DNA of 64,000 nt from Ramlibacter sp. (GTDB taxonomy: Bacteria > Pseudomonadota > Gammaproteobacteria > Burkholderiales > Burkholderiaceae_C). Positions 43,741 through 52,752 of this stretch are shown piece by piece; position 1 is the stretch's first letter, and each line of letters opens with the position of its first letter. Under the pieces are notes generated by a model. It had not been told where the DNA came from. It searched no databases and saw only the letters and a list, made by a program, of their open reading frames with translations. The stretch lies in contig JAHBZM010000001.1 of assembly GCA_019635435.1 (NCBI GenBank), positions 2,170,001 to 2,234,000 on the forward strand, written 5' to 3'. A program made the position numbers and the translations under genes.

Positions 43741-45666
43741 ATGATTCAAATCACGCTTCCCGATGGCTCCCGACGTGAATTCGCCGGCCCTGTAACCGTG
43801 GCCGAAGTGGCCGCGTCGATCGGGGCGGGCCTGGCCAAGGCCGCCCTGGCCGGCAAGGTCCCGGGCGAAGGGGGTGCCGGCTTCAAGGTGGTGGACACCA
43901 GCCATGTGATCACCCAGGACAGCGCCTTGTCCATCGTGACGGCCAAGGATGCCGAAGGCCTGGAAGTCATCCGTCACTCCACGGCCCACCTGCTGGCCTA
44001 TGCGGTCAAGGAGCTCTTCCCGGATGCGCAGGTCACGATCGGCCCGGTGATTGAAAACGGATTCTTCTATGACTTTTCGTACAAGCGCCCGTTCACCCCG
44101 GAAGACCTCGTGGCCATTGAAAAGCGCATGGCCGAGCTGGCAGCCAGGGATGAACCGGTGACCCGCCGCGTGCTGCCGCGCGATGAGGCGGTGGCCTATT
44201 TCAAGGGCATGGGCGAACACTACAAGGCCGAAATCATTGCGAGCATTCCGGCCAACGAGGATGTGTCCCTGTACCGCGAAGGCGGTTTTGAGGACCTCTG
44301 CCGCGGCCCCCATGTGCCGAGCACGGGAAAGCTGAAATTCTTCAAGCTCATGAAGGTCGCTGGCGCCTACTGGCGCGGCGACCACCGCAATGAAATGCTT
44401 CAGCGCATTTACGGCACGGCCTGGGCGACCAAGGACGAGTTGCAGCAGTACCTGACCATGCTGGAGGAGGCTGAAAAGCGTGACCACCGCAAGCTGGGCC
44501 GGGAGCTTGACCTGTTTCACATCGACGAACACTCGCCGGGCACGGTGTTCTGGCACCCCAAGGGCTGGACAGTCTGGCAGGGGGTGGAGCAGTACATGCG
44601 CGCCGTGTACCGCGACAACGGTTATCAGGAGGTCAAGGGGCCGCAGATCCTGGACCAGGGGCTCTGGGAGAAAACGGGGCATTGGGGCAAGTACCGCGAA
44701 AACATGTTCACCACCGAGAGCGAAAAGCGCGACTACGCGCTCAAGCCGATGAACTGCCCCGGTCACATCCTGATCTTCAACCAGGGCATCAAGAGCTACC
44801 GCGACCTGCCCCTGCGTTTCGGTGAATTCGGGCAATGCCACCGCAACGAGCCCACGGGTGGGCTGCACGGGATCATGCGGGTTCGCGCCTTCACCCAGGA
44901 CGATGGCCACATTTTCTGCACCGAAGACCAGATCCTGGACGAATGCACGGCTTTCACCACGCTGCTGCAGAAGGTTTATGCCGACTTCGGCTTCACCAAC
45001 ATCATCTACAAGGTGGCAACGCGGCCCGAAGCCCGCATCGGCACTGACGAGTCCTGGGACAAGGCCGAGTTCGCGCTCATGGAAAGCCTGCGCCGCTCCG
45101 GCTGTGAGTTCCAGATTTCGGCGGGTGAGGGGGCTTTCTACGGCCCCAAGATCGAGTACACGCTCAAGGACGCCATCGGCCGTGAATGGCAGTGCGGCAC
45201 CATCCAGGTCGACCCCAACATGCCCGAGCGCCTGAATGCCGAGTTTGTCGGGGAAGACGGGGCCCGTCACCGCCCCATCATGCTGCACCGGGCGATTGTC
45301 GGGAGCCTGGAGCGCTTCATCGGGATTCTCATCGAGCAGCACGCCGGCGCCTTGCCCGCCTGGCTCGCGCCGGTCCAGGTGGCGGTGCTCAATATCACCG
45401 ATTCCCAGGCCGATTACGCCCGAAACGTGGCCAAAACGCTGCAAAATCAAGGGCTTAGAGTGAGCCTTGACCTGCGTAACGAGAAAATTACGTATAAAAT
45501 ACGAGAGCATTCGTTGCAAAAGCTTCCGTACATCCTCGTCGTGGGTGACAAGGAAAAGGAAGCCAGTGCCGTCGCAGTGCGCGCCCGGGGCAACAAAGAC
45601 CTCGGTGTGATGTCTCTTGAAGCGTTCTCGGAACGCGTCGCCTCAGACATCGCTTCTAAAGCCTGA
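43741..45666 (+). CDS. thrS: Threonyl-tRNA synthetase
   Basis: Charges tRNA-Thr. At 641 residues it has the standard length. The TGS domain is at residues 1-62, the editing domain follows with HSTAHLLAYAVKELFPDAQ and the SAD motif, then the class II core. Zinc-ligand and motif regions are seen in KPMNCPGHILIFNQGIKSYRDLPLRFGEFGQCHRNEPTGGLHG, RAFTQDDGHIFC and MLHRAIVGSLERFIGILIEQHAG. The anticodon-binding domain starts at about residue 540. First gene of the thrS-infC-rpmI-rplT-pheST block; likely controlled by the upstream leader. Confidence 0.98.
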   Translation: MIQITLPDGSRREFAGPVTVAEVAASIGAGLAKAALAGKVPGEGGAGFKVVDTSHVITQDSALSIVTAKDAEGLEVIRHSTAHLLAYAVKELFPDAQVTIGPVIENGFFYDFSYKRPFTPEDLVAIEKRMAELAARDEPVTRRVLPRDEAVAYFKGMGEHYKAEIIASIPANEDVSLYREGGFEDLCRGPHVPSTGKLKFFKLMKVAGAYWRGDHRNEMLQRIYGTAWATKDELQQYLTMLEEAEKRDHRKLGRELDLFHIDEHSPGTVFWHPKGWTVWQGVEQYMRAVYRDNGYQEVKGPQILDQGLWEKTGHWGKYRENMFTTESEKRDYALKPMNCPGHILIFNQGIKSYRDLPLRFGEFGQCHRNEPTGGLHGIMRVRAFTQDDGHIFCTEDQILDECTAFTTLLQKVYADFGFTNIIYKVATRPEARIGTDESWDKAEFALMESLRRSGCEFQISAGEGAFYGPKIEYTLKDAIGREWQCGTIQVDPNMPERLNAEFVGEDGARHRPIMLHRAIVGSLERFIGILIEQHAGALPAWLAPVQVAVLNITDSQADYARNVAKTLQNQGLRVSLDLRNEKITYKIREHSLQKLPYILVVGDKEKEASAVAVRARGNKDLGVMSLEAFSERVASDIASKA

Positions 45667-45685
45667 TTTGATATCAAAACATGCT

Positions 45686-45730
45686 TTAGCCCGCGTGGAC
45701 AGGGCGGACCCCGCTACGCTTTTTGTAGCA
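45686..45730 (-). repeat. Stem-loop element in the thrS-infC intergenic region
   Basis: The hairpin GCTAC-GCTTTTT-GTAGC (45713-45729) joined to the GC-rich unit TTTAGCCCGCGTGGACAGGG has the same plan as the dispersed repeats at 8012, 20126 and 28665 (hairpin next to a 25-30 nt unit), in inverted orientation, but diverged sequence. It could attenuate or process the thrS-infC transcript. Confidence 0.5.
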
Positions 45731-45752
45731 AACATGATGAAGGATTTGAACC

Positions 45753-46346
45753 ATCGCTACTGAATTTCGTGACCGTCGCCACCGCGAGGAACGCAAGCAC
45801 CGCTTGAACCGTGAAATCATGGCCCCCGAGGTCCGCCTCTCGGGTCCGGAAAACGAGCCCCTGGGGATCGTGAGCCTCGCGGAAGCGTTGCGAATGGCCG
45901 GCGAGCTGGATGTGGATCTGGTTGAAATTGCCGCCACGGCGAACCCGCCCGTGTGCCGCCTGATGGACTACGGCAAGTTCAAATACCAGGAGCAGAAGAA
46001 GGCGGCGGAAGCGAAAGCCAAGCAGACGGTCATCGAAATCAAGGAAGTCAAATTCCGGCCGGGCACCGACGATGGTGACTACAACATCAAGATGCGCAAC
46101 ATCCGGCGCTTCCTGGCCGAAGGCGACAAATGCAAGATCACGCTGCGCTTTCGGGGCCGCGAGATCACGCACCAGGAAATCGGCATGGCATTGCTGAACC
46201 GCATCCGCGATGAGCTGGCAGATCAGATCATCGTCGAGCAGTTCCCCAAGCTGGAAGGCCGGCAGATGATCATGATGATCGCGCCGGGCAAGAAAAAAGT
46301 GGCTGCCAAGCCCGCGCAGGAAGCGTCGCAAGCCGCTTCGGCGTAA
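45753..46346 (+). CDS. infC: Translation initiation factor IF-3, ATC start codon
   Basis: A 197-residue IF-3. Reading from ATC at 45753 gives I/M-A-T-E-F-R-D-R-R-H-R-E-E-R-K-H-R-L-N-R-E-I-M, the conserved N-terminus, with an AAGGA ribosome binding site eight nucleotides upstream. Downstream TTG or ATG starts would remove this conserved part. Other blocks are MDYGKFKYQEQKKAAEAK and VKFRPGTDDGDYNIKMRNIRRFL. A rare start codon is a known feature of infC and underlies autoregulation, because IF-3 rejects non-AUG starts. Confidence 0.93.
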   Translation: MATEFRDRRHREERKHRLNREIMAPEVRLSGPENEPLGIVSLAEALRMAGELDVDLVEIAATANPPVCRLMDYGKFKYQEQKKAAEAKAKQTVIEIKEVKFRPGTDDGDYNIKMRNIRRFLAEGDKCKITLRFRGREITHQEIGMALLNRIRDELADQIIVEQFPKLEGRQMIMMIAPGKKKVAAKPAQEASQAASA

Positions 46347-46486
46347 CCGGAAACTGCCTTTGGGTTGGTCGCCCTCAGGCATTCAGTGGACAGCCGCAAG
46401 GCGCCACACATTAGTGGCTCGGGGCCAACAAGCCTGTGGAACGGATCCGCAGCGCCTCACGAGCACAAAGAAGAAGGAGCATTCAC

Positions 46487-46690
46487 ATGCCCAAAATGAA
46501 GACCAAGAGTAGCGCGAAGAAGCGTTTTCGCGTTCGTCCCGGTGGCACCGTCAAGCGCGGTCAAGCCTTCAAGCGTCACATCCTGACCAAGAAGACCACC
46601 AAGAACAAGCGCCATCTGCGCGGTGCCACGGCAGTTCACGAGACCAACATGGTGTCGATGGCCGCCATGTTGCCCGGCAGCGGCATTTGA
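46487..46690 (+). CDS. rpmI: 50S ribosomal protein L35
   Basis: A 67-residue basic protein (MPKMKTKSSAKKRFRVRPGG, HILTKKTTKNKRHLRG). ATG 46487 follows AAGGAG; an open frame upstream is not needed. The 140-nt gap after infC carries no gene and is where the L20-responsive leader of the rpmI-rplT operon would be expected. Confidence 0.97.
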   Translation: MPKMKTKSSAKKRFRVRPGGTVKRGQAFKRHILTKKTTKNKRHLRGATAVHETNMVSMAAMLPGSGI

Positions 46691-46716
46691 TCAACTGACG
46701 AACAAGGAGAACACAC

Positions 46717-47076
46717 ATGCCTCGCGTCAAACGTGGTGTAACGGCACGCGCCCGTCACAAAAAAGTCCTGGCCCTGGCCAAAGGTTTCCGCGGCCGCCGC
46801 GGCAATGTCTTCCGCATCGCCAAAGAAGCGGTGATGAAGGCGGGGCAATATGCCTACCGCGACCGCCGCGCCAAGAAGCGCGTCTTCCGTCAGCTGTGGA
46901 TTGCCCGTATCAACGCCGCCGCGCGCGAATGTGGCCTGACCTACAGCCAGTTCGCCAACGGCATTCGCAAGGCCGGTATCGAAATCGACCGCAAGGTGCT
47001 GGCGGATATCGCCGTGCATGACAAGGCCGCTTTTGCCGGTATCGTGGAACAGGTCAAGGCCAAGCTGGCTGCTTGA
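46717..47076 (+). CDS. rplT: 50S ribosomal protein L20
   Basis: A 119-residue protein with the conserved start MPRVKRGVTARARHKKVLALAKGFRGRRGNVFRIAKEAV. It binds 23S rRNA early in assembly and, in enterobacteria, represses its own operon. The gene follows rpmI by 26 nt with an AAGGAG ribosome binding site. Confidence 0.98.
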   Translation: MPRVKRGVTARARHKKVLALAKGFRGRRGNVFRIAKEAVMKAGQYAYRDRRAKKRVFRQLWIARINAAARECGLTYSQFANGIRKAGIEIDRKVLADIAVHDKAAFAGIVEQVKAKLAA

Positions 47077-47088
47077 TATTCACGAAGG

Positions 47089-47159
47089 CCGCTATCGTTC
47101 TGATAGCGGTTCGCGCAATAGAGACAGGGGCTAGCGCTTGAAAGAGCACTAGCCCCTGT
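47089..47159 (+). terminator. Two tandem hairpins between rplT and pheS (repeat-derived, possible partial terminator)
   Basis: Hairpin 1 is CCGCTATC-GTTCT-GATAGCGG (47089-47109). Hairpin 2 has perfect 11-bp arms ACAGGGGCTAG and CTAGCCCCTGT (47124-47159) around a 14-nt loop. The first resembles the GCTAT/ATAGC hairpin of the dispersed repeats elsewhere in the window. There is no strong U-run, so read-through into pheS is likely; it may modulate pheST expression or processing. Confidence 0.6.
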
Positions 47160-47176
47160 TCATTTTGAAGAGATGT

Positions 47177-48214
47177 ATGAACGAGCTGGATTCCATCGTC
47201 GGCCAGGCGCTCCAGAGCTTTGCCAGTGCGCCGACCCCCAATGACCTCGAGAATGCCAAGGCCCAGTTCCTGGGCAAGTCCGGCCGTCTGACCGAGTTGA
47301 TGAAGGGCCTGGCGGGCCTGAGCGTGGAGGAAAAGAAAACGCGTGGCGCGGCCATCAATCTGGCCAAGCAGGCGATCGAGGCGGCGCTCAACGCGCGTCG
47401 CCAGGCGCTTGCGGACGCGGAGCTCGAAATCCAGCTGAAGTCCGAGGCGCTGGATGTGACGCTACCTGGCCGCCAGCGCGGTGGTGGCGGGCTTCACCCC
47501 GTGTCGCTGACGCTTGAGCGCATTGAGGGCATTTTTGGGTCGATGGGCTTCGAAGTCGCCCAGGGGCCCGAGATCGAGACGGACTGGTTCAACTTCACGG
47601 CGTTGAACACGCCCGAGGATCATCCGGCGCGTTCGATGCACGACACCTTCTACGTGGAAGGCGGCTACCTGTTGCGCACCCACACCAGCCCCATGCAGAT
47701 CCGCCATGCGGTTCAACACGTCAAGAAGTACCGGGCACGCATCGATGCAGGGCAAGCCATGCCCGAGATCCGCGTGATCGCACCGGGCCGGACCTACCGT
47801 GTGGACAGCGATGCGACGCACTCACCCATGTTTCACCAGTGTGAAGGGTTGTGGATTGGCGAGGACGTGAGCTTCAAGGACCTCAAGGTCGTATTCACGG
47901 ATTTCTGCCGCACCTTCTTCGAAAGCGATGATCTGGTGCTGCGCTTTCGGCCCAGCTTCTTCCCATTCACCGAGCCCAGCGCGGAAATCGATATCCAGTT
48001 CCAGGAAGGGCCGCTCGCGGGCCGCTGGCTCGAGGTCGCCGGATCCGGCCAGGTTCACCCCAACGTGGTGCGCAACATGGGACTGGACCCCGAGAAATAC
48101 ATTGGCTTCGCATTTGGCATGGGACCCGACCGGTTGACCATGCTGCGCTACGGCGTGAATGATTTGCGCCTGTTTTTCGACGGCGACATCCGATTCCTGA
48201 GCCAGTTCCAGTAA
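47177..48214 (+). CDS. pheS: Phenylalanyl-tRNA synthetase, alpha subunit
   Basis: A 345-residue class II synthetase subunit. The N-terminal coiled coil (residues 1-90) is followed by the catalytic core: HPVSLTLERIEGIFGSMGFEVAQGPEIETDWFNFTALNTPEDHPAR, then LRTHTSPMQIRH, GRTYRVDSDATHSPMFHQCEG and GFAFGMGPDRLTMLRYGVNDLR. ATG 47177 is chosen for its fit to the conserved MNELDSIV start. It pairs with pheT, 20 nt downstream. Confidence 0.98.
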   Translation: MNELDSIVGQALQSFASAPTPNDLENAKAQFLGKSGRLTELMKGLAGLSVEEKKTRGAAINLAKQAIEAALNARRQALADAELEIQLKSEALDVTLPGRQRGGGGLHPVSLTLERIEGIFGSMGFEVAQGPEIETDWFNFTALNTPEDHPARSMHDTFYVEGGYLLRTHTSPMQIRHAVQHVKKYRARIDAGQAMPEIRVIAPGRTYRVDSDATHSPMFHQCEGLWIGEDVSFKDLKVVFTDFCRTFFESDDLVLRFRPSFFPFTEPSAEIDIQFQEGPLAGRWLEVAGSGQVHPNVVRNMGLDPEKYIGFAFGMGPDRLTMLRYGVNDLRLFFDGDIRFLSQFQ

Positions 48215-48234
48215 ACCGAGACGAGAACAAGAAC

Positions 48235-50652
48235 ATGCAATTTCCGGAATCCTGGCTGCGCGAATTCTGCAATCCGCCGATCTCCACCGGGCAGTTGGCC
48301 GAGACCCTCACCATGGCTGGTCTTGAGGTCGAAGAACTCAAGCCGGTGGCCCCGCCGTTCACCCGAATTGTGGTGGGCGAAATCAAGGAGGCCGTGCAGC
48401 ACCCCAACGCGGACCGGCTGCGCGTTTGCCAGGTGGACGCGGGGCAGGGCGCGCTGCTCAACATCGTCTGCGGCGCGCCCAATGCGCGCGTTGGCATCAA
48501 GGTGCCGTGCGCACTGGTCGGCGCCGAGTTGCCTCCCGGTGCTGACGGCAAGCCTTTCATCATCAAGACCGGCAAGCTGCGCGGCGTGGAAAGCCAGGGG
48601 ATGCTCTGTTCCGCCCAGGAACTGCAGCTTTCCGAAGACCATGGCGGCTTGCTTGAGCTCGCTGCGGACGCCCCCCTGGGCCAGGACATTCGCGAGCACC
48701 TGCGGCTGGATGACACGCTGTTCACCCTGAAGCTCACCCCCAATCTGGCCCATTGCCTCAGCGTGTTCGGGATCGCGCGCGAGGTATCGGCCCTGACCGG
48801 CGCGCCGCTTCAGGTGCCCTCGTTCCCGCCGGTCGCGGTGACCCAGTCCGACACGCTGCCGGTCAAGATCAGCGCGCCGGATTTGTGCGGGCGCTTTTCG
48901 GGGCGCATCGTGCGCGGCGTCAATCCCCGGGCGGCAACTCCGCCGTGGATGGTGGACCGTCTGGCACGCTGTGGCCAGCGCAGCGTCACGCCGCTGGTGG
49001 ACATCTCCAACTATGTGATGTTCGAGCTCGGGCGTCCGAGCCACATCTTTGACCTCGACAAGATCCACGGTGGTCTGGACGTGCGATGGGGGCGGGCCGG
49101 TGAGCAACTGGAATTGCTCAACGGAAACACCATCACCGTGGACGAGACCGTGGGAGTGATCGCCGATGACCAGCAAGTGGAGTCGCTGGCCGGGATCATG
49201 GGCGGGGAAGCCACCGCGGTGTCGGACGACACCCGCAACGTCTATGTCGAAGCCGCGTTCTGGTGGCCCAGAGCGGTGGCCGGCAGGTCACGCCGCTACA
49301 ACTTTTCCACCGACGCGGGTCACCGTTTCGAACGGGGCGTGGACCCCAATGAGACGGTCCAGCACATCGAGCGCATCACGCAACTGATTCTTGACATCTG
49401 TGGCGGCCAGCCGGGCCCCATGGATGATGCCCAGGTGAACATGCCTGTGGCGCGACCCGTGTCCCTGCGGGTCGCCCGGGCCGTCAAGGTCATTGGCATG
49501 CCCCTGGCGCAGGCGCAGTGCGCTGATGCCCTGCGGCGTCTGGGGCTGCCGGTGGTGGAAGGTGACGGTGTGCTCACGGTCACGCCGCCGGCCTACCGGT
49601 TCGACATCCAGATCGAGGAAGACCTGATCGAGGAAGTCGCGCGCATGGTCGGCTACAACAACCTGCCCACCACGCCGCCGCGGGCCCCCATCACGGCCAA
49701 GGTGCGTGCTGAAGGACGGCGCAGCCCGTATGCGGTACGCCGCATGCTCGCAGGTCTTGGTTACCAGGAAACGATCAACTTCAGTTTTGTCGAGGAGCGA
49801 TGGGAGCGGGAACTGGCGGGCAACTCCGATCCGATTCGCCTGCTCAATCCCATCGCCAGCCAGATGAGCGTGATGCGCTCCAGCCTTGTCGGCTCGCTGG
49901 TCCAGGCGCTCAAATTCAACCTTGACCGCAAGGCCGAGCGCGTTCGCGTATTTGAAATGGGCCGCGTGTTTCTGCGCGACCCGTCCAGCGTGAACACCGA
50001 CACCACGGTGGCCGGATTCGACCAGCCCATGCGGCTGGCAGGTCTGGCTTATGGCGCCAGGGTCGCGCTGCAGTGGGGGCAGAAGGACGAGGCCGTCGAT
50101 TTCTATGACGTCAAGGGCGACCTGCAGGCCTTGCTGGCGCCCCTGAAGCCTTCGTTTGAAGCGGCAGACCATCCCGCGCTGCATCCCGGACGCAGCGCGC
50201 GAGTCCTGCTGGACGGGCGGGCCGTGGGCCATGTCGGTGAACTCCACCCCAAGTGGCGCCAGGGCTATGACCTGGCGCACGCCCCCGTGTTGTTCGAGCT
50301 GGCCCTGGACTCCGTGCTCGACATCGGGCTGCCCCGCTTCGAGCCCGTGGCCAGGCGCCAGTCGGTGACGCGCGATATCGCGGTCATCGTGCCGGAAAAG
50401 ATCTCCCATGCTTCATTGATGGCGGCGGTGCATTCAACACCCACGGGTGGCCTGCTCAGGCATGCCGTCCTGTTCGATGTCTACCGTCCCAAGCAGGCGG
50501 GAGCCGGATTGCAGCAAGGCGAGAAGAGCCTGGCTGTGCGCTTGACGCTGCACAGCGATGACGCCACACTGACCGACGAACAGATTGACGCCGTGGTCCA
50601 TGCGGTGGTGGCGCAAACGGCTGGCCAGCTTGGTGCGCGTTTGCGCGCCTGA
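48235..50652 (+). CDS. pheT: Phenylalanyl-tRNA synthetase, beta subunit
   Basis: An 805-residue subunit of standard length. The N-terminal MQFPESWLREFCNPP and the EMAP-like tRNA-binding domain (about residues 40-150, HPNADRLRVCQVDAGQG) precede the B3/B4 editing region, the B5 domain (about 400-480) and the core-like domain (ERVRVFEMGRVF). The C-terminal ferredoxin-like anticodon-binding domain (about 710-804) starts at RRQSVTRDIAVIVPEKISHASL. Confidence 0.98.
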   Translation: MQFPESWLREFCNPPISTGQLAETLTMAGLEVEELKPVAPPFTRIVVGEIKEAVQHPNADRLRVCQVDAGQGALLNIVCGAPNARVGIKVPCALVGAELPPGADGKPFIIKTGKLRGVESQGMLCSAQELQLSEDHGGLLELAADAPLGQDIREHLRLDDTLFTLKLTPNLAHCLSVFGIAREVSALTGAPLQVPSFPPVAVTQSDTLPVKISAPDLCGRFSGRIVRGVNPRAATPPWMVDRLARCGQRSVTPLVDISNYVMFELGRPSHIFDLDKIHGGLDVRWGRAGEQLELLNGNTITVDETVGVIADDQQVESLAGIMGGEATAVSDDTRNVYVEAAFWWPRAVAGRSRRYNFSTDAGHRFERGVDPNETVQHIERITQLILDICGGQPGPMDDAQVNMPVARPVSLRVARAVKVIGMPLAQAQCADALRRLGLPVVEGDGVLTVTPPAYRFDIQIEEDLIEEVARMVGYNNLPTTPPRAPITAKVRAEGRRSPYAVRRMLAGLGYQETINFSFVEERWERELAGNSDPIRLLNPIASQMSVMRSSLVGSLVQALKFNLDRKAERVRVFEMGRVFLRDPSSVNTDTTVAGFDQPMRLAGLAYGARVALQWGQKDEAVDFYDVKGDLQALLAPLKPSFEAADHPALHPGRSARVLLDGRAVGHVGELHPKWRQGYDLAHAPVLFELALDSVLDIGLPRFEPVARRQSVTRDIAVIVPEKISHASLMAAVHSTPTGGLLRHAVLFDVYRPKQAGAGLQQGEKSLAVRLTLHSDDATLTDEQIDAVVHAVVAQTAGQLGARLRA

Positions 50653-50690
50653 ATCCGGCATTCAGCAGAACAACAAGAATGGAGAACCCC

Positions 50691-51020
50691 ATGGAATTCG
50701 CGGTCGAAAGCCTGGAAACACCGGCACTCACCAAGGCCCAGCTTGCGGAGTTGCTGTTCGAGCAAATCGGACTCAACAAGCGCGAGTCCAAGGACATGAT
50801 TGACGCGTTTTTTGACCTGATCGCCGACAGTCTTGTGGACGGTGCCGACGTCAAGATATCGGGCTTCGGCAATTTCCAGATCCGGACCAAGGCACCGCGT
50901 CCCGGCCGCAATCCGCGTACCGGGGAGGCCATTCCCATCCGGGCCCGCCGGGTGGTGACGTTCCATGCCAGCCACAAGCTCAAGGAGCAGATTCAGGGTG
51001 ATGGCAGCACGGAATCGTGA
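50691..51020 (+). CDS. ihfA: Integration host factor, alpha subunit
   Basis: A 109-residue HU/IHF-fold DNA-bending protein: LTKAQLAELLFEQIGLNKRESKDMIDAFF, VKISGFGNFQIRTKAPRPGRNPRTGEAIPI and the beta-arm. The ATG at 50691 is preferred over 50679 because GGAGAA lies at the right distance before it. Position directly after pheT is conserved in proteobacteria. Confidence 0.97.
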   Translation: MEFAVESLETPALTKAQLAELLFEQIGLNKRESKDMIDAFFDLIADSLVDGADVKISGFGNFQIRTKAPRPGRNPRTGEAIPIRARRVVTFHASHKLKEQIQGDGSTES

Positions 51021-51118
51021 TCTGGCGCCACAAATCACCTCGAGTGCCTCCTGAGCCTTTGCACGCGGGGCATTCTTAGAGTAACCTAGGAGCTTTCTCT
51101 TGTACAACATTGATTTCA

Positions 51119-51568
51119 ATGGAGAAAGCCCTCCCACCCATACCTGCCAAGCGCTATTTCACCATTGGTGAGGTCAGCGACCTGTGCGGCGTCAAGCCGC
51201 ACGTGCTACGGTATTGGGAGCAGGAATTCACGCAGCTGCGGCCCATGAAGCGGCGCGGCAACCGCCGCTACTACCAGCACCATGAAGTCCTGATGATCCG
51301 GCGCATCCGCGACCTGCTCTATGACCAGGGTTTCACCATCAGCGGCGCGCGCAACAAACTCCAGGAACTGGTTCAGGTTGAGCGCGACAAGCGCAAGGCG
51401 GGCGAGGTCATGCTCGAAGGCGTGGAAGTCATCGAAGTCGATGACTCGTCCTTTGATGACTTCGACGACAGCATTGGCGATGAAGACACCAGCGCCGCGT
51501 CTCAAAAGCTGCTCCTTGTGCGCCGTGAATTGTTCGAGATCCGCGAACTCCTTTCCTCAACCTACTGA
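51119..51568 (+). CDS. MerR-family transcriptional regulator
   Basis: A 149-residue regulator of the type regularly found after ihfA. The winged helix-turn-helix is KRYFTIGEVSDLCGVKPHVLRYWEQEFTQLRPMKRRGNRRYYQHHEVLMIRRIRDLLYDQGFTISGARNKLQ. It lacks the cysteines of metal-sensing MerR proteins; instead the C-terminal part is acidic (VIEVDDSSFDDFDDSIGDEDTS). Ligand unknown. ATG 51119 is used instead of a TTG 9 nt upstream. Confidence 0.9.
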   Translation: MEKALPPIPAKRYFTIGEVSDLCGVKPHVLRYWEQEFTQLRPMKRRGNRRYYQHHEVLMIRRIRDLLYDQGFTISGARNKLQELVQVERDKRKAGEVMLEGVEVIEVDDSSFDDFDDSIGDEDTSAASQKLLLVRRELFEIRELLSSTY

Positions 51569-51609
51569 AATTTGCCACCCCGCTTGCCAGAAGGCCCCAT
51601 CAGCCGGGC

Positions 51610-51615
51610 TATAAT
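51610..51615 (+). promoter_or_regulatory. -10 element of the tRNA-Pro promoter
   Basis: A consensus TATAAT lies 11 nt before the mature 5' end of the tRNA. The best -35-like hexamer is TTGCCA at 51584-51589, with a long 20-bp spacer, so that half is uncertain. Confidence 0.65.
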
Positions 51616-51626
51616 GCAAGGCTTGT

Positions 51627-51703
51627 CGGCGTGTAGCGCAGCCTGGTAGCGCACTTGCATGGGGTGCAAGGGGTCGAAGGTTCGAATCCTTTCACGCCGA
51701 CCA
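51627..51703 (+). tRNA. tRNA-Pro (anticodon GGG)
   Basis: The cloverleaf is complete: acceptor arms CGGCGTG and CACGCCG, D-arm GCGC...GCGC, anticodon arm CTTGC-ATGGGGT-GCAAG giving anticodon GGG, T-arm GAAGG-TTCGAAT-CCTTT, discriminator A and encoded CCA. It reads CCC and CCU proline codons. Position after the merR-like gene matches the conserved order in related genomes. Confidence 0.97.
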
Positions 51704-51713
51704 AATTGATCTC

Positions 51714-51750
51714 AAGGGTTAGCAGGGTGCTCCTGCTGACCCTTTTCTTT
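51714..51750 (+). terminator. Intrinsic terminator after tRNA-Pro
   Basis: Stem AAGGGTTAGCAGG and CCTGCTGACCCTT (one G-U pair) with loop GTGCT, followed by TTCTTTT. It lies 10 nt after the CCA end. Confidence 0.92.
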
Positions 51751-51835
51751 TATGCTCGCTCCTCATGGATGAGAGAATACGCACAGGGTGGCGACCTGCC
51801 GGTCAACCAACATTCCCTCCACTGGACCTGGCCCC

Positions 51836-52732
51836 ATGGTGACGACCGTTGTTTTTGCCGACCTTGTAGGCAGTACCGGAATCTTCGAGCGTCTGGGCGA
51901 CGCTACCGCCTCGCGCTTTGTCACGCAACTCACCACCGCCCTCAGCAAGACTTTTGAAGAACACCACGGGCGCGTGGTCAAACTGCTGGGCGATGGCCTG
52001 TTTGTCGTCTTTCCCACCGAGGGCGATGCCCTGGCAGCCTGCATCGCCATTCAGGCGCGCTTGCAGGACAAGCCGGTTTTCCCCGGGGGGCCGGGGCTGG
52101 GCCCGGTGCAGATGCAGATGGGCGTTGAGTCTGGTGACGTGGTCGAAATAGACGGGGACTGTTTTGGCGACGCGGTGAACAGCGCGGCCCGGCTCGCTGA
52201 CCTGGCTGGAGCCGACCAGATTCTGACCACGCAGCGTGTGCGCGACGCGCTCGCGGCGCTGCAGCAACTGCAATTGCGCAGCCTGGGGCCCATGTACCTG
52301 CGTGGCAGGACCGGCGCGACAGAGGTGTTTCGCGTTGACTGGCGTGAGGACCGGGATGCTGATGCCACCATCATGGGGGTATCCATGGTCAAGGTGGCCC
52401 GCGACGCCCACCTTGAGATCTCGGCCGCCGGCCAGGTTCTGGGGCTGAAGGCAAGGGGCGAAAAAATCACGATTGGTCGCGCGACCACCGCTTCGCTGTC
52501 GCTCAACGATTCACGCGTCTCGCGCGTGCATGCCACGGTCGAATGGCGCGGCGGGCAATTTGTGCTGGGGGATGCCTCCAGTTTCGGCACCTGGGTCTAC
52601 ATGGGCAACCAGAGCGAACCGGTGGTGCTGCGCCGCACGGAGTGCTATCTGGTGGGGAGCGGGCAGATCGCGCTTGGCTGCGAGCGCGATGCCGAGGCCG
52701 CGCCACTCGTCTCGTTTTCGGTCACGAGCTGA
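51836..52732 (+). CDS. Class III adenylate/guanylate cyclase with C-terminal FHA domain
   Basis: A 298-residue protein. The cyclase homology domain (about residues 1-165) has both metal Asp residues (Asp9 in VFADLVGSTG, Asp53 in LLGDGLFVVF) and the transition-state pair Asn115 and Arg119 in FGDAVNSAARL, so it should be active. The FHA domain (about 200-295) has ITIGRATTASLSLNDSRVSRVHATVEWRGG, with the phospho-Thr-binding Arg, Ser and His. ATG 51836 is preferred over an upstream GTG. It is followed by a second FHA gene and a Ser/Thr kinase, so it is probably docked to phosphorylated partners. Confidence 0.88.
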   Translation: MVTTVVFADLVGSTGIFERLGDATASRFVTQLTTALSKTFEEHHGRVVKLLGDGLFVVFPTEGDALAACIAIQARLQDKPVFPGGPGLGPVQMQMGVESGDVVEIDGDCFGDAVNSAARLADLAGADQILTTQRVRDALAALQQLQLRSLGPMYLRGRTGATEVFRVDWREDRDADATIMGVSMVKVARDAHLEISAAGQVLGLKARGEKITIGRATTASLSLNDSRVSRVHATVEWRGGQFVLGDASSFGTWVYMGNQSEPVVLRRTECYLVGSGQIALGCERDAEAAPLVSFSVTS

Positions 52733-52752
52733 GGTGGCCGCGGGGCGTGTTC

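Noticed and set aside
45804..46346. infC starting at TTG 45804 or ATG further on
   Set aside because: This would delete 17 conserved N-terminal residues of IF-3 and has no ribosome binding site, whereas ATC at 45753 has both.
47089..47159. Classical Phe-codon attenuator for pheST
   Set aside because: Hairpins are present but no short ORF with Phe codons and no terminator U-run is seen between rplT and pheS.
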